Part shown: positions 1-10,527 of the stretch, one piece after another | How positions within the stretch are numbered: position 1 is the stretch's first letter | How the letters are laid out: every line of letters begins with the position of its first letter | From: Botrytis cinerea B05.10 | Taxonomy: Eukaryota > Ascomycota > Leotiomycetes > Helotiales > Sclerotiniaceae | NCBI RefSeq assembly: GCF_000143535.2 | Contig: NC_037316.1 | Location: 744,001-808,000 of the forward strand | Length of the DNA: 64,000 nt | Reading direction: 5' to 3' | Translations under genes and position numbers: made by a program | The notes under the pieces: model-generated | Told to the model about the DNA's origin: nothing | The model's input: the letters and a program-made list of their open reading frames with translations, nothing else | The model's database searches: none

Positions 1-992
1 TGATATCCCTTCAATCGGTCCTCATTTCCACTAGTAGTCAATGCTACGATTCCCTGATCAATAACCCATCTCAATGCAATCTCACCGGGTGTGACTCCAT
101 ACTTCTTAGCTAGAATAGAATAGGTATCGTCCAAAGGTCCAGGAGAAGCCTTGACGGCAGCGGTCAAGGGAGCGTAGGCTGCGACTGCTATGTTCCTTTC
201 GCGAAGGAAAGGAACGAGAGATCCATGTTGGAGATAAGGGTGATATTCAATCTGGTTGATTGAAGGGATAATCTTTGCCGTCTCCAAAATAGTTTCTATA
301 TCCTTTTGTAGGAAGTTAGACACTCCAATAGATTTCGCTCTTCCGGATGCATAAATTGCTTCCATATCTGCCCATTTCTTCTGTAAATCTTGGGGGGTCT
401 GGGCAAAATATGGAGAGTGGATCAAGTAGAGATCGACATAGTCGAGTTGTAGCTTCTTCAAAGATTCCTCAAATGCAGCTTGAGTGTCAAGTACTTTGGT
501 ACCAAAAAATTTGGTAGTTATGAAGAATTTCTCCCGAGGAACACGGGATTCTTTGATTGCCATACCCATCTCCGTTTCATTCCCATACACTAGAAACATG
601 TGTTAAAAATGGCAATCAGCCGAATCCATTGAGTGATGAGAAATACCTTCAGCTCCATCTAGATGATAATAGCCAGCATTGATGGCCATGACAGCCGTTT
701 TCACAATCTTATTATCGACCCCCGCATCTGCATTGGATTTGAAATGAGCAGTTCCAAGACCATACCCAAGCATTGGAATTTCAGTTCCATCATGTAACTT
801 GAGACTTTGCAATTGGCCTATTTGCTTTGGAGCATTTCCTGAATTGCCTTCAGCTCCAAAAGAACTTTGATAGGCCGAGGTTTCAGAATTCATGATGTAG
901 CGTGCGGTAGTTGTAGAGAAAGAGAGATTGTGAGATCGTTTCGTGAGAGGACGAGTGGAAAATTTGAACGCAGATTTGATCAATGTACTCAT
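1..992 (-). CDS. Aldo-keto reductase, probably mitochondrial (3' end cut by the window edge)
   Basis: NADPH-dependent carbonyl/aldehyde reductase of the aldo-keto reductase superfamily; the exact substrate cannot be told. Exon 1 is 647-992, a 57-bp intron lies at 590-646, and exon 2 runs from 589 off the left edge, giving about 311 residues of the usual 310-350. Splicing restores [15 protein letters not shown], which holds the catalytic Asp and Tyr; the Lys is in FFITTKFF and the His in YLIHSP. IGVSNF and the later QIEYHPYLQ segment are classic AKR (beta/alpha)8 barrel motifs. The general look resembles the fungal AKR3-like reductases related to yeast YDL124W (family knowledge). The ATG at 992 adds about 34 residues rich in Lys, Arg, Ser and Thr (ending near [10 protein letters not shown]) that look like a mitochondrial presequence; an internal ATG at 890 would give a cytosolic form. 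It is divergent from the SelO gene. Confidence 0.92.
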
Positions 993-1380
993 AGGAAACT
1001 GCAAGGAAGGAAGAGGGAAAATGTAGATACTACTGAACTATTTATCAATATTTGAGGAGCGGGGAAGGAGAAGGAGAGGGAGAGGGAGAAGGAGAAGGAG
1101 GTAGAGACTTCCCGATCAATGACGATTTTAAAGTTTATCAAACCCCACCAACCCCACCACCATACCCACCATATTACTACTCCATCCTCCGAGAAAGGTG
1201 ACAAATTGCGAAAGCTCTCGTAAACTAAGGGTAGCATCCAAACAAATCCTGACTTATACGCAATCACACAATACATTGATAAATCACACAACACATTAAT
1301 AGTTTATTATTCAAAGTTTATCACAACACTTATCGCCTTATGTCTATCTAGGGTATCCATAGGGCTCACCGGAATAGTTG
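993..1380. promoter_or_regulatory. Divergent promoter between aldo-keto reductase and SelO genes
   Basis: About 390 bp separate the two start codons, so regulatory sites are presumably shared. It contains a 41-nt uninterrupted purine tract at 1061-1101 (GGA/GAG/GAA mixture) that would be the 5' leader or core promoter of the reductase, and a pyrimidine-rich ACC/CCA stretch around 1140-1175. No TATA box could be assigned with confidence. Confidence 0.5.
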
Positions 1381-3309
1381 ATGCTCTCGCATTTCTTCTC
1401 AAGACCTCTAGTTCCCCGCATGCGCATAGCTCAGATGGCATCTCATATCTCCCAAAGCAGTGCCTCAAAGGCCTCTTCCTTTGCCGGAAAATCACTCGCA
1501 GACCTTCCTAAATCATGGACATTCACTTCATCACTGCCTCCCGATCCTCTCTTTCCAACACCTGCCGCATCACACCAAACTGCCCGCGATGAAATTGGAC
1601 CTCGGCAGGTAAAGGGCGCATTATTTACGTGGGTTCGACCTGAACATTCGATAAATCCAGAACTTCTGGCTGTAAGCCCTAATGCGATGAAAGACTTGGG
1701 AATTAAGGAGGGAGAAGAGTCCACGGAAGAATTCAAAGAAACAGTTGCGGGCAATAAAATCTTGGGATGGGATGAAGAAAAATTAGAGGGAGGATATCCA
1801 TGGGCGCAATGTTATGGTGGGTGGCAATTTGGCTCTTGGGCAGGTCAGTTAGGCGATGGACGCGCAATCTCTTTATTCGAGACGACAAATCCGAGTAGTA
1901 ATGTTCGATACGAATTACAATTGAAGGGTGCAGGAATAACGCCATACTCCAGATTTGCAGATGGGAAAGCTGTGTTGAGGTCAAGCATAAGGGAGTTTAT
2001 TGTCTCTGAGGCTCTGAACGGATTGAAAATCCCTACTACTCGAGCTTTATCCTTGACTCTCTTACCGTTTTCGAAAGTCAGGAGGGAAATAACAGAACCT
2101 GGGGCCATTGTGGCAAGATTCGCCGAATCTTGGTTACGTATTGGAACATTCGATATACTACGAGCGCGGGGTGACAGAGCTCTAATAAGAGAGCTTTGCA
2201 CATACATTGCGGAAAATGTATTTCAAGGATGGGAATCATTACCAGGAAGAAATTCTGCAGACGATGGCAAAGCAGAAAATATTGAAAGAGGAGTATCGAA
2301 AGACACGATTGAAGGTCCGGCAGGTCTCGAAGAGAATCGCTTCACTCGTTTATACCGCGAAATTGTACAACGCAATGCAAGGACAGTTGCAGCATGGCAA
2401 GCATATGCATTCACAAATGGTGTACTTAACACGGACAATACATCCATCTTTGGTTTATCCATTGACTTTGGACCCTTCGCTTTTCTCGACAACTTCGACC
2501 CTAGTTATACTCCCAATCACGATGACCACATGCTACGTTACTCCTACCGCAACCAACCAACCATAATATGGTGGAATCTCGTCCGTCTAGGTGAATCTTT
2601 CGGCGAACTAATTGGCGCTGGTGCTGGTGTCGACTCCGAAGAATTCATCGAAAAAGGTGTTCGTGAAGACGCCGCCGATGAACTAGTCTCTCGAGCAGAA
2701 GCTCTCATAACTCGCGTCGGCGAAGAATACAAAGCCACCTTCCTAGCAGAATACAAGCGTCTGATGACCGCCCGTCTCGGACTCAAGGTATTCAAAGAAT
2801 CAGATTTCGGAACCTTGTACAGCGAACTACTCGATACAATGGAGAGCCTAGAATTAGACTTTAACCAATTCTTCCGTAAACTCTCCTCCATCCCCATCTC
2901 CTCCCTTGAAACCAGCGCCTCGCGAAAAGAAGTCTCCACCCAATTTTTCCATCACGAAGGCGTAACTGGACTTAACAACACCATGGAATCAGCAACCACT
3001 CGTCTCGGCGACTGGCTCGAGAAATGGCAAGGAAGAATATATGAAGATTGGGGACCGGACGGTGACGACGAAAATCGCATGATAGAAATGAAGAAAGTGA
3101 ATCCAAAATTTATACCTAAGGGATGGGTTCTGGATGAAATTATCAAGAGGGTAGATAAGGGAGGCGAGAGAGAGGTATTAAACAGAGTCATGAAGATGGT
3201 GAGCGATCCATTTAAAGAAAGTTGGGATGGGGATAAAGAGGAAGAAGAAAGATGGTGCGGAGATGTGCCCAGAGGTGATAGAGCTATGCAGTGCAGTTGT
3301 TCTTCGTGA
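1381..3309 (+). CDS. SelO / YdiU (UPF0061) protein adenylyltransferase, mitochondrial
   Basis: Pseudokinase-fold enzyme that transfers AMP from ATP to Ser/Thr/Tyr of target proteins; the family acts in mitochondria in redox homeostasis (family knowledge). Single exon, 642 residues, normal for the family. The ATG at 1381 is the first in frame; the N-terminus (MLSHFFSRPLVPRMRIAQ) is basic and hydroxylated, consistent with mitochondrial import. Signature motifs: YGGWQFGSWAGQLGDGRA near 145-162, LQLKGAGITPYSRFADGKA followed by RSSIREF, and NTDNTSIFGLSIDFG near 350, which carries the conserved Asp/Asn metal and base residues. The C-terminus is CSCSS, so a Cys occupies the position that is selenocysteine in animal SelO. 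Odd point: YGGWQFG has Trp where I expect His (YGGHQFG). The gene is convergent with the LSM14 gene downstream. Confidence 0.95.
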   Translation: MLSHFFSRPLVPRMRIAQMASHISQSSASKASSFAGKSLADLPKSWTFTSSLPPDPLFPTPAASHQTARDEIGPRQVKGALFTWVRPEHSINPELLAVSPNAMKDLGIKEGEESTEEFKETVAGNKILGWDEEKLEGGYPWAQCYGGWQFGSWAGQLGDGRAISLFETTNPSSNVRYELQLKGAGITPYSRFADGKAVLRSSIREFIVSEALNGLKIPTTRALSLTLLPFSKVRREITEPGAIVARFAESWLRIGTFDILRARGDRALIRELCTYIAENVFQGWESLPGRNSADDGKAENIERGVSKDTIEGPAGLEENRFTRLYREIVQRNARTVAAWQAYAFTNGVLNTDNTSIFGLSIDFGPFAFLDNFDPSYTPNHDDHMLRYSYRNQPTIIWWNLVRLGESFGELIGAGAGVDSEEFIEKGVREDAADELVSRAEALITRVGEEYKATFLAEYKRLMTARLGLKVFKESDFGTLYSELLDTMESLELDFNQFFRKLSSIPISSLETSASRKEVSTQFFHHEGVTGLNNTMESATTRLGDWLEKWQGRIYEDWGPDGDDENRMIEMKKVNPKFIPKGWVLDEIIKRVDKGGEREVLNRVMKMVSDPFKESWDGDKEEEERWCGDVPRGDRAMQCSCSS

Positions 3310-4117
3310 GTGGTTAGTTGTTCGAGATCAGGCGAGATGATAGGGGTGACAAATTTAGGTATAATATATATCAAGGTTAATTTTAAAATTGGATACCAGA
3401 GTACATTACATCACATAATACATATAGATGTCTAAACTACATGCATAGGTCATGAACAACCACCCTTTCTGAATGTATCAATCAATTTCAAGTGCAAGAT
3501 GGATGGTCTTTCCCAAAGTATAAGATGTGCATCAATATTGGTTTGATAGTTATTTCTTGTATTTCCAAAAGACGTAAACTGCAGTAACTAGTTTCCGCCT
3601 TTGGGCTAACCATCAAACTCATATCCCCAGTTTCTCACTTGTTCAATCATCTTTATCTGATTCTTATGACATATCCCCCCCACTGAAGAAGTTTCAAATA
3701 CCTCCATTGAAGATGAATGACAACCTTCATTAGAGCAAAATCAGCCCTTTGAGCTAGCCTTTATTTCGTCTCATCATTGACACCCAACTCCCATGGTATA
3801 GTTTGTGATATCAAACGAGACCTTTTTGTCTTTGTGAATATGAAAAACCCTCACTCCCTTGATTTACTATTGACCTGCTTCACGCGCCCCCAAAGCCAAT
3901 GAAGATCCAGTAATATCTCAATCTCACTCATGAGACTCTCCGTGGTGATACACGCGAAAAAATACAAAAGAAAACGACCGTAACCACGTTTAAAGAAAAT
4001 AGCTCCTCCCCATTGCTGATTTGATCTGAAATTAAAAAATTCGTCGCGAAGTTTTTGATACATAGCAAAGAAAACTTATCCTGATCCAGCAAATTTCGAT
4101 TCATGATTTAGTGTTGT
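3310..4117. other. Convergent 3' intergenic region
   Basis: About 0.8 kb between the SelO stop and the LSM14 stop on the opposite strand. AT-rich, with several ATATA-like stretches suited to 3'-end processing. I see no convincing gene; the short minus-strand frame near 3851-4063 has no recognisable features. Confidence 0.5.
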
Positions 4118-6151
4118 TTATTGTGCCACAGCTTGGGAATCACCACGACCTCGATATCCCGTACCACGGCCACGTGTAGGCTGACCATTACCGGCATAAC
4201 CGCCTCTTCCTCTGTACCCACCACGGCCGCGACCACGACCGCGGTATCCTCCACGATAGCCGCCATTATCAACACTTCCCTGGCCAAAGGTTTCAACATT
4301 CTTCTTTTGTTCTTCGCCTCGCCATTGATGTCCACCAGCTCTGTTTCCGGCAGCTTCTGTGCGGTCCTTCGCCTCACTCGAAATGTTGTCGAAGAATGAC
4401 GTGGCTTTGTTATATGCCTTGGGTGCAGTTTCCTCAGTCTCAACCTCAGGCGCGGAAGCATTGTTAGGAGGCTGCTCCCCAAGTGGGGATCCAGCAATAG
4501 CCTCCTTAACTAAGTCTTGCTTGTTGAATTTTGCATTAGCAGATTCGAAGTCAAAGTCGGCTGCGGGGACGTCGACTTTAGCTGGACCAGGAGCACGGCC
4601 ACCACGGCCTCGCCCTCTCGCGGCAAATCCATTAGTGCCTGGTTGTCTGGGGGCGCGAACAGGTTCAGTTGTTCGCATTTCGTTGACCTTTCTGGTTAGA
4701 TTATCAACTGCGCTTCCATTGGTTTGTTGACCTCCAACTGGAGGGAGTTTAGCCATTGCGGCAGCAACAGCGGCAGTCGCAGCTTGTGTGGCATCTCTCA
4801 AACTTGCAGAAGAGTCATTTTGTTTTGGAACTGCAGGGGCAGTGGTGTTTTGTAATGGAGCTTTGGTTACTGCAGGACTAGCTAATGGAATTGCTGGTTG
4901 AACGCGACCGCCGCTTCTAGGTCCACTTGGGGTAGCTCGAGCAGCGGGAGGAGCTGTAGGCTGAGATTGTTTCGTAGTGCTTGCGTCTACTTCAGTTGGT
5001 GAAGTCTTGGATGGAGGTGGTGTCGCTTGCTTGGGGGCTGGTGCAGCAGTGTTTCCAGCATCAGGAGCTTGAGCATCTGCTGGTTTGTCTGTTGGGTTTG
5101 CGGAAGTCGGAGTTTGCTGTTTATTCGCACCAGGTCCAATTGGCGATGGCTTTTGTTGCTGGTTTTGCTGTTGGAAGTGTTGACCTGGTGGTGGGAAGCC
5201 ATAGCCTGGAGGAGGGGCAAATTGGCCAGGGTGTTGAGGGAATCCATGTCCAGGTGGGGGATACCAGCCTGGCGGACCACCAAATGGTGACATTCCTGGA
5301 AACCCTGGACCAGGAGGAGCTCCTCTACCCCATCCTGCAGGCGGAGGAGGGTAAAATCCAGGAGGTGGATATTGCCCAAAAGGAGCCATGCCTGGAGGTG
5401 GTCCTTGTTGCTGGGGAGCATTTTGTCCTTGCGGTGGAGGTCCTCGTGGGTTTTGATTTTGAGGGGTTGGGGGTCCTGGCGCGGATGTGGGAGCTGGACG
5501 AGTTCCACTCTATGATAAGTAATCTTGTCAGCCAACATGCTATGAGGATTAAACATCAAATATATGGTTCGGGGGTCTAGAATCAGAAGGAAGGCAACGG
5601 AAAATCTCCACACGGTTTTGCGCTCTCGGAGACAATATGATTTAACATCCGGAATATTTCATCACTAAAAGAAAGTCGATAGGTGCTACCAAGAATGACT
5701 TGGTACGCTGGTTATATAGGATAATTTACTTACTCCGAGAATCGCAGGATCATTGGGCACCTGTGGGGGGTTGCTTTCTCTGGGCGCAGGAGCTTCCTCG
5801 ATACGCAGGTCCTTTACATCACCACCACGGAAGACAATGTACTCGTAGATGTTATCCGAAGCTGCAATCTCCTCATCGGGGTTGTTCTTTCGTCCTTCGG
5901 TCCCATGAGACTTGACGTTTTCCAAGGCCACCGTTGCATTTTCCGAGTTGATCTCATGAAGTGTACCGACGTATCTTAACTCGCGTTAATACTTGGTCAA
6001 ATATGACTTAACCATCGTAAATACCTAATATCACTCTTTGATACCAAGGATATCCTTGATCTATAAACGCGCCTTTGTCAGTATGTGATGTAGAGTGTTG
6101 AAGACGACCATCGAATTTCAGCCTTCGAACTCACCCTATGAATTCAGACAT
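4118..6151 (-). CDS. LSM14/Scd6/Sum2 family mRNA decapping and translation repressor
   Basis: P-body protein that represses translation and promotes decapping through Dhh1, Dcp2 and eIF4G contacts (family knowledge). Four exons: 6135-6151, 6025-6060, 5734-5974 and 4118-5509, giving 561 residues. The start MSEFIG is split from the rest of the Sm fold by a phase-2 intron; splicing yields GSRISLVSKSDIRYVGTLHE, a textbook LSm14 domain (about 1-80) ending YEYIVFRGGDVKDL. A Pro/Gly/Tyr-rich linker follows, then the FDF motif DFDFESANAKFNKQDL near 415-440, an FFD box ATSFFDNISSE near 470, a TFG-type box NVETFGQG near 505 and a C-terminal RGG/RGRG tail for RNA and eIF4G binding. All three introns (50, 74 and 224 bp) have GT..AG ends and the frame closes exactly. 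Confidence 0.95.
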
Positions 6152-6948
6152 AATGCCTTGTTAAACTGCGATCAGCTCACAGCCCACAGCTAGCTGACGA
6201 GTAAAGAAAAAACGAGTAAAATCAAAAGAAAGAATGGGTTTATTGGATATCGGGCAATTGAGATGTACGATGTTGAAGTGTGTTGGAGGGAGAGTTGTTC
6301 AATGTTGGGTGTTACTTTTGTGGAGGGCATGAGTGTTATTCTGGCGAAAAGCTTAGAGCTAAGGTGCGGTGCGGCAAGGAAGCGCTCGCTTGAGGTTTGT
6401 TCCTGTTTCGGTATAGAACGCGTCTCTCAGCTCCAGCTTTCGACGGAATTATGTAATACGATTGGCTGGATCCATCAATTACGGCGCGCCATATGACAGC
6501 TTGGTAGCGCACTACGGTTATTCACACAACCCCATAGAGCATCTCTACCCACCATCTGGGATCATCTCAGCCTTATTACAACCACCCATTAATATAAGTT
6601 GGTGACCCGACCTCATCATCGATTCCGCGTGATATTACTTTTTATCTTTACAAATTGGATCTGGGAGCTGTCTCTTGTCGACAGCTATTCTCTCCGAAAG
6701 CTTCTATACTATTCTATTCCAATACAATCCATCGCTATCAAACGCATCGACGACTTGCCTCAATATCACCACACCCCACCCCACCATCCATCTTGGTTCT
6801 ATCATCAGCCTTGCAACCACCATTTAATAAGCCGGCCTCGCCAACGTCGCCAGTCACCACCATAATTTCTACGTCACACTGAGATTTATCTTTGCCAGAA
6901 GCTTTTTATCGTTTTTTTCCTCATCACCATCTCGTCTCATTCTCCAGA
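6152..6948. promoter_or_regulatory. Divergent promoter between LSM14-type and Pex39-type genes
   Basis: About 0.8 kb between the two start codons. The side next to the plus-strand gene becomes strongly pyrimidine-rich just before its ATG (TTTTTTCCTCATCACC... around 6911-6948), a common fungal core-promoter/leader signature. The other side holds GC-rich motifs such as GGCGCGCC at about 6482-6489. No TATA box assigned. Confidence 0.45.
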
Positions 6949-7687
6949 ATGGCGACAGAGACTTCAGATCAATCAGCAAGCAGTGATATCAACATTTACA
7001 AGGATCTCGCATCATATTCGTGGGATACCGATAATGAGTTCCAGGTATGCTCCTTGCTTTCTCCTCTCAGTCAATAGCCTCGGCAACATTACCTCTCCTT
7101 CACCCGCTCTCGTCACGTTATTCACAGTTGCAGATTTTGGTATACTGTCGATTAACATCAAATAGGGCGGTCTATCAGCTATATTGGGCAATGCATCTTC
7201 ACCAGATCAAATCCGAGAATTGACGCTTCGGGCTCAGTGTTTCTATCTCTCTCGTAAGAAGAAGATTGATATCAATTTTGATGGATACAAGGCATATCTG
7301 GCATCCCATACATCTACATCTTCTTCTATTGATGTCCCTGCGCCTGATAGCGCCACTTCAGCAAAGGACACTTTATCTTCCAATACTCCACATCCCGATC
7401 ATGAAAATGACCTACCGCCTGCTACCACCACAGCCGATGAAATGGCCCCGCCACCGTATCCTCCATCCTTTGCTGAAATTGTCGCTTTAATTACAACCGG
7501 TGCTACAATCCCAGGTATCCGTGATATTCCCGATACAGTTCTGACGGATCAGGGTACCAAGCCAGTTGCACGAAAGCGTCGTAAGCCATGGGAGAAAGAC
7601 GTTGACGAGGAAACAATTCAGGGTGGGGGAACATTTGGCGACCACCGAGATACCATTATCCAGCAAGAATATCCAACTGACGTATAA
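6949..7687 (+). CDS. KPWE-motif protein, probable Pex39 (peroxisomal PTS2 import factor)
   Basis: 205 residues from two exons, 6949-7044 and 7166-7687, with a 121-bp phase-0 intron. The N-terminal segment (YKDLASYSWDTDNEFQGGLS, ILGNASSPDQIRELTLRAQCFYLSRK) is a short helical region. The middle is a low-complexity Ser/Thr/Pro linker. The C-terminal third has PPSFAEIVALITTGATIPGI, then IPDTVL and a basic RKRRKPWEKD with KPWE at 172-175. A conserved 'F-x-E-I-x-x-L-I-x-x-G-x-x-I-P-G-I' block followed by [R/K]PWE is the hallmark of the family that includes yeast Yjr012c and human C6orf226, described recently as Pex39, which works with Pex7 in PTS2 protein import; this is recalled knowledge, not a search. 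The N-terminal half could also place it among uncharacterised Pex14-like KPWE proteins. Length matches the yeast protein (about 207). Confidence 0.78.
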
Positions 7688-9148
7688 AGATATTTATTTG
7701 CATCATGGTCACGTTTTCTCACGAATGCTTGACATTTTCAGTGTTCATGAGAATGGCAATATCCAAGGACCGATTGCTTTGAGAGAAGCCAGACATTGAG
7801 CTGCTCTGTTCTCTACCTTTTTTCTGATTTATATGAAGAACCGTGGACCTCAGGTAGTTTCATCAAGCTAGAACCCCACCAACTGATTTTCTATCATGTT
7901 GTTGAAAGCAAGTCTGTTGTACTTGTGATTTGTTCTGTGGATTTCTACTACTTTCGCGGGATTTTTCTTCTAAAATCGCTGCTCACGTTACCTTCAAAGC
8001 TTGAAAGGTTGGTCAGATCTTCAAGTCAACACCTTTCTGCGTTCTAGTGAATTTAATGTCGCCAGTTGATTTTATCGAGTGTGATATGTACAACAGCGCC
8101 AAAGTTCCATGCAATCATGGTATTGAGCAGGACTTTATAAGAATCTGAACAATCATAATAAACCCAGGATCAGACTACCACTTTGGGTGGGAATCCATTG
8201 TGTAACTCTCTGGGGCTGGAGACACGACTGTGGCCAACCTTTATCCTTCAATTTATATTTTAAATTATTTTAACATGGCAGCTATAATTAATCTTTCAAT
8301 TACAATGAATTGTCTTCTTTCTCCTGATTGTATCTTTTGGATCAATACTTGGCCATTTTGAATGAACGGGTTAAATGAAACGCATGATTAGAAGGTTATA
8401 GAACTTGACAAATTGATACCCATTTAAATCAGCCACCAACTTCGGATCAATGTTCATCAGATGATGTCATCTATTGACTTTAAAAAAAACTTTTATTTTC
8501 TATTAAGAACATCTCAAAAGCTCAAAAGCTCACATACTTTGTTGGATCTTTGGGGGACTTCGCCTTGTAGTGCAGATCTTTCGCAATGTAGATTCCCATA
8601 TTATTCATTGTTTTCAAATAATAATTCTACACTTTCAATTGCAATTTGAGCGGATTGTAGAAAATTTTCACTCCCTAGATCTACAGATGATGTATCAAGT
8701 ATTATCGTATATTTCCCTACCAAGGACCTCGGACATCGAATTAGCGAGCACTGGTATACATCTGATGTTCTAAATCGTTCTATTGTATATTATAGTCATC
8801 TCCTATTAGGCAAACCTTATTCTCGAACCGTTTTGTCTTATAGTGAGGTGGTCTCACCTCGGTCATTGTCTCTTCAAGATTGTGTTTCAGGTGACTAATC
8901 GATTCCTGATCTCTACTTAAAAAATATTCACTCTCACCGTCTATTTAGATTGCCTTTATTATCCTTTTCCATAGAATTAGAAGGGTCTTCTGAGTTCTTT
9001 GTATCTACTTTAATGACAAGCTCTCGATAAACCCTCGACTTTTCAGCCCACACATCCAAATTTGACAACACTCAAAAGCACGCACGACTCCAAATCTGTT
9101 TAGCAATCCTTCATCTACTAGTTCCATCATTCCTCCCAAACCTACATT
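7688..9148. other. Intergenic region, no gene seen
   Basis: About 1.46 kb of AT-rich DNA. It holds the 3' flank of the KPWE gene and the promoter of the secreted-protein gene. A small perfect hairpin (GAGGTG-GTCT-CACCTC) lies near 8845-8860. The short open frames here lack recognisable domains. Confidence 0.45.
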
Positions 9149-9728
9149 ATGAAGCTCTTTTTATTCATCTCTGCACTTGTTGCATTCATCACAGCTACCC
9201 TGGCTGGAACCGTCCCTCTCGAATCCAGACAATCCATTGTCGGATTGTGGGGAAAATCAACTGACATTGCGGTTCAATATTGCTACAGTAAGTATTAATC
9301 AGATCCTATCATTTCTATTACCTGCCGTATCTGAGACTTAACTGACCAATATAGTGGACGCCGCTTGCATGCAAATGCGAGAGAACTGGCAATTCTGTCA
9401 AGTCGATCTGTTCAAGAACGTCAGTGAACCTATTGGCAATCCGAATGCTCGCAACGAACTAGTTGCAGACTGTCTTTGCAAAGCCGGCATGCCTGACTTA
9501 ACATCCGAATGTCTTGCCTGCATCAGTCTTGATAGCCAAAATTTCTTAGTCCAAGAAACTTTGCACGCACATGCTCTAGATGTGTGTGCTAAGAAAACTA
9601 CTCTTGGTCAATATGAAACTTATGCCTTTCAGTTCGGAAGCGCGGTGCAGTTTCCTCTTATCTTGCCATCGCTTTGGCTTAATGGTACTAAAGTTACTTC
9701 CCCGGATCAAATTCTCATTGACCAATAA
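9149..9728 (+). CDS. Small secreted cysteine-rich protein
   Basis: 170 residues from exons 9149-9287 and 9355-9728; the 67-bp intron is phase 1 and restores Met47. Residues 1-19 form a clean signal peptide (MKLFLFISALVAFITATLA) with predicted cleavage after Ala19. A PLESRQ sequence at 23-28 could be a propeptide or Kex2-like site. The mature part has eight cysteines (45, 51, 61, 86, 88, 99, 102, 124), an even number consistent with disulfides, including the pairs CLC and CLAC. There are two N-glycosylation sequons (N68-V-S, N156-G-T) and no membrane anchor or GPI signal. I do not recognise the family. Size, secretion and cysteine content fit an apoplastic protein or effector candidate, but this is inference. 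Neighbours give no further clue. Confidence 0.85.
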
Positions 9729-10527
9729 ATATTCTAAACTTATTCGTAAGTGTATCTACAGTCCATCAAGTATTCATGGCTTGAATCATTTCACGCTGTG
9801 CATATTGACTAATTAGTACAGAAATTCGATGACTTTCCGGTGGAGATCGATTTGAGTATGTGGGAATAATAGGGGCACGGATGGAATGGGAGTCTACTAT
9901 GACGGACACGACGGATTCCTTTTCTTGAATCGTTAATGAATGTACGATGGTGGTCAAAAATTTCGGCGGCGTTGTTTTCTAGGGGAAAGGACACTCTCAG
10001 ATTTAACGAAATGAATTGAGGGTTTCTTGAACATTCGTGTCGATCTCATAATAGAACAGCTTTACATTCATGCTTATGGTTGCTACGTTTCAAACGCTCT
10101 CTTGTGACCTTGAATACCGTTTCCATTTTCACAGTACGAACAAGCTAGCATATACAGTACATAAATACGCCATTCCAAACTTAAGCACCCATGTACTCAC
10201 ATTCATAAGTCTATTTCATGTGAAAATTGTATCAGAAACCCCTGACCGTTAGACTCGCTGCCACCATGGGATAATGAACAGATTTTAGACCCTTTAGAGA
10301 TATTGTATTATTTATTCATGAATATCACTGGTACGGAAACGACTATCTCCAATAAAACCTTTTCATTTGCCAGAATGTCTCGCAGACGTATGTGACTACC
10401 CTATCGTTTTCTGATATGAAGATCGCATGGATCAGTTAAATACAGAAGCTATTGTGGCCGCAGCCACAGCATGAATGAAGTAAACCCGTGTTTGTACAAA
10501 TATTTCCGAGCACCAAAACCCATGCTC
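9729..10527. other. Intergenic region, no gene seen
   Basis: About 0.8 kb between the stop of the secreted-protein gene (+) and the stop of the first 2EXR gene (-), a convergent arrangement. Nothing recognisable. Confidence 0.4.

Noticed and set aside
603..1004. Short reductase-like protein ending [14 protein letters not shown]
   Set aside because: The tail is translated intron; splicing at 646/590 restores the conserved AEVYGNE motif.
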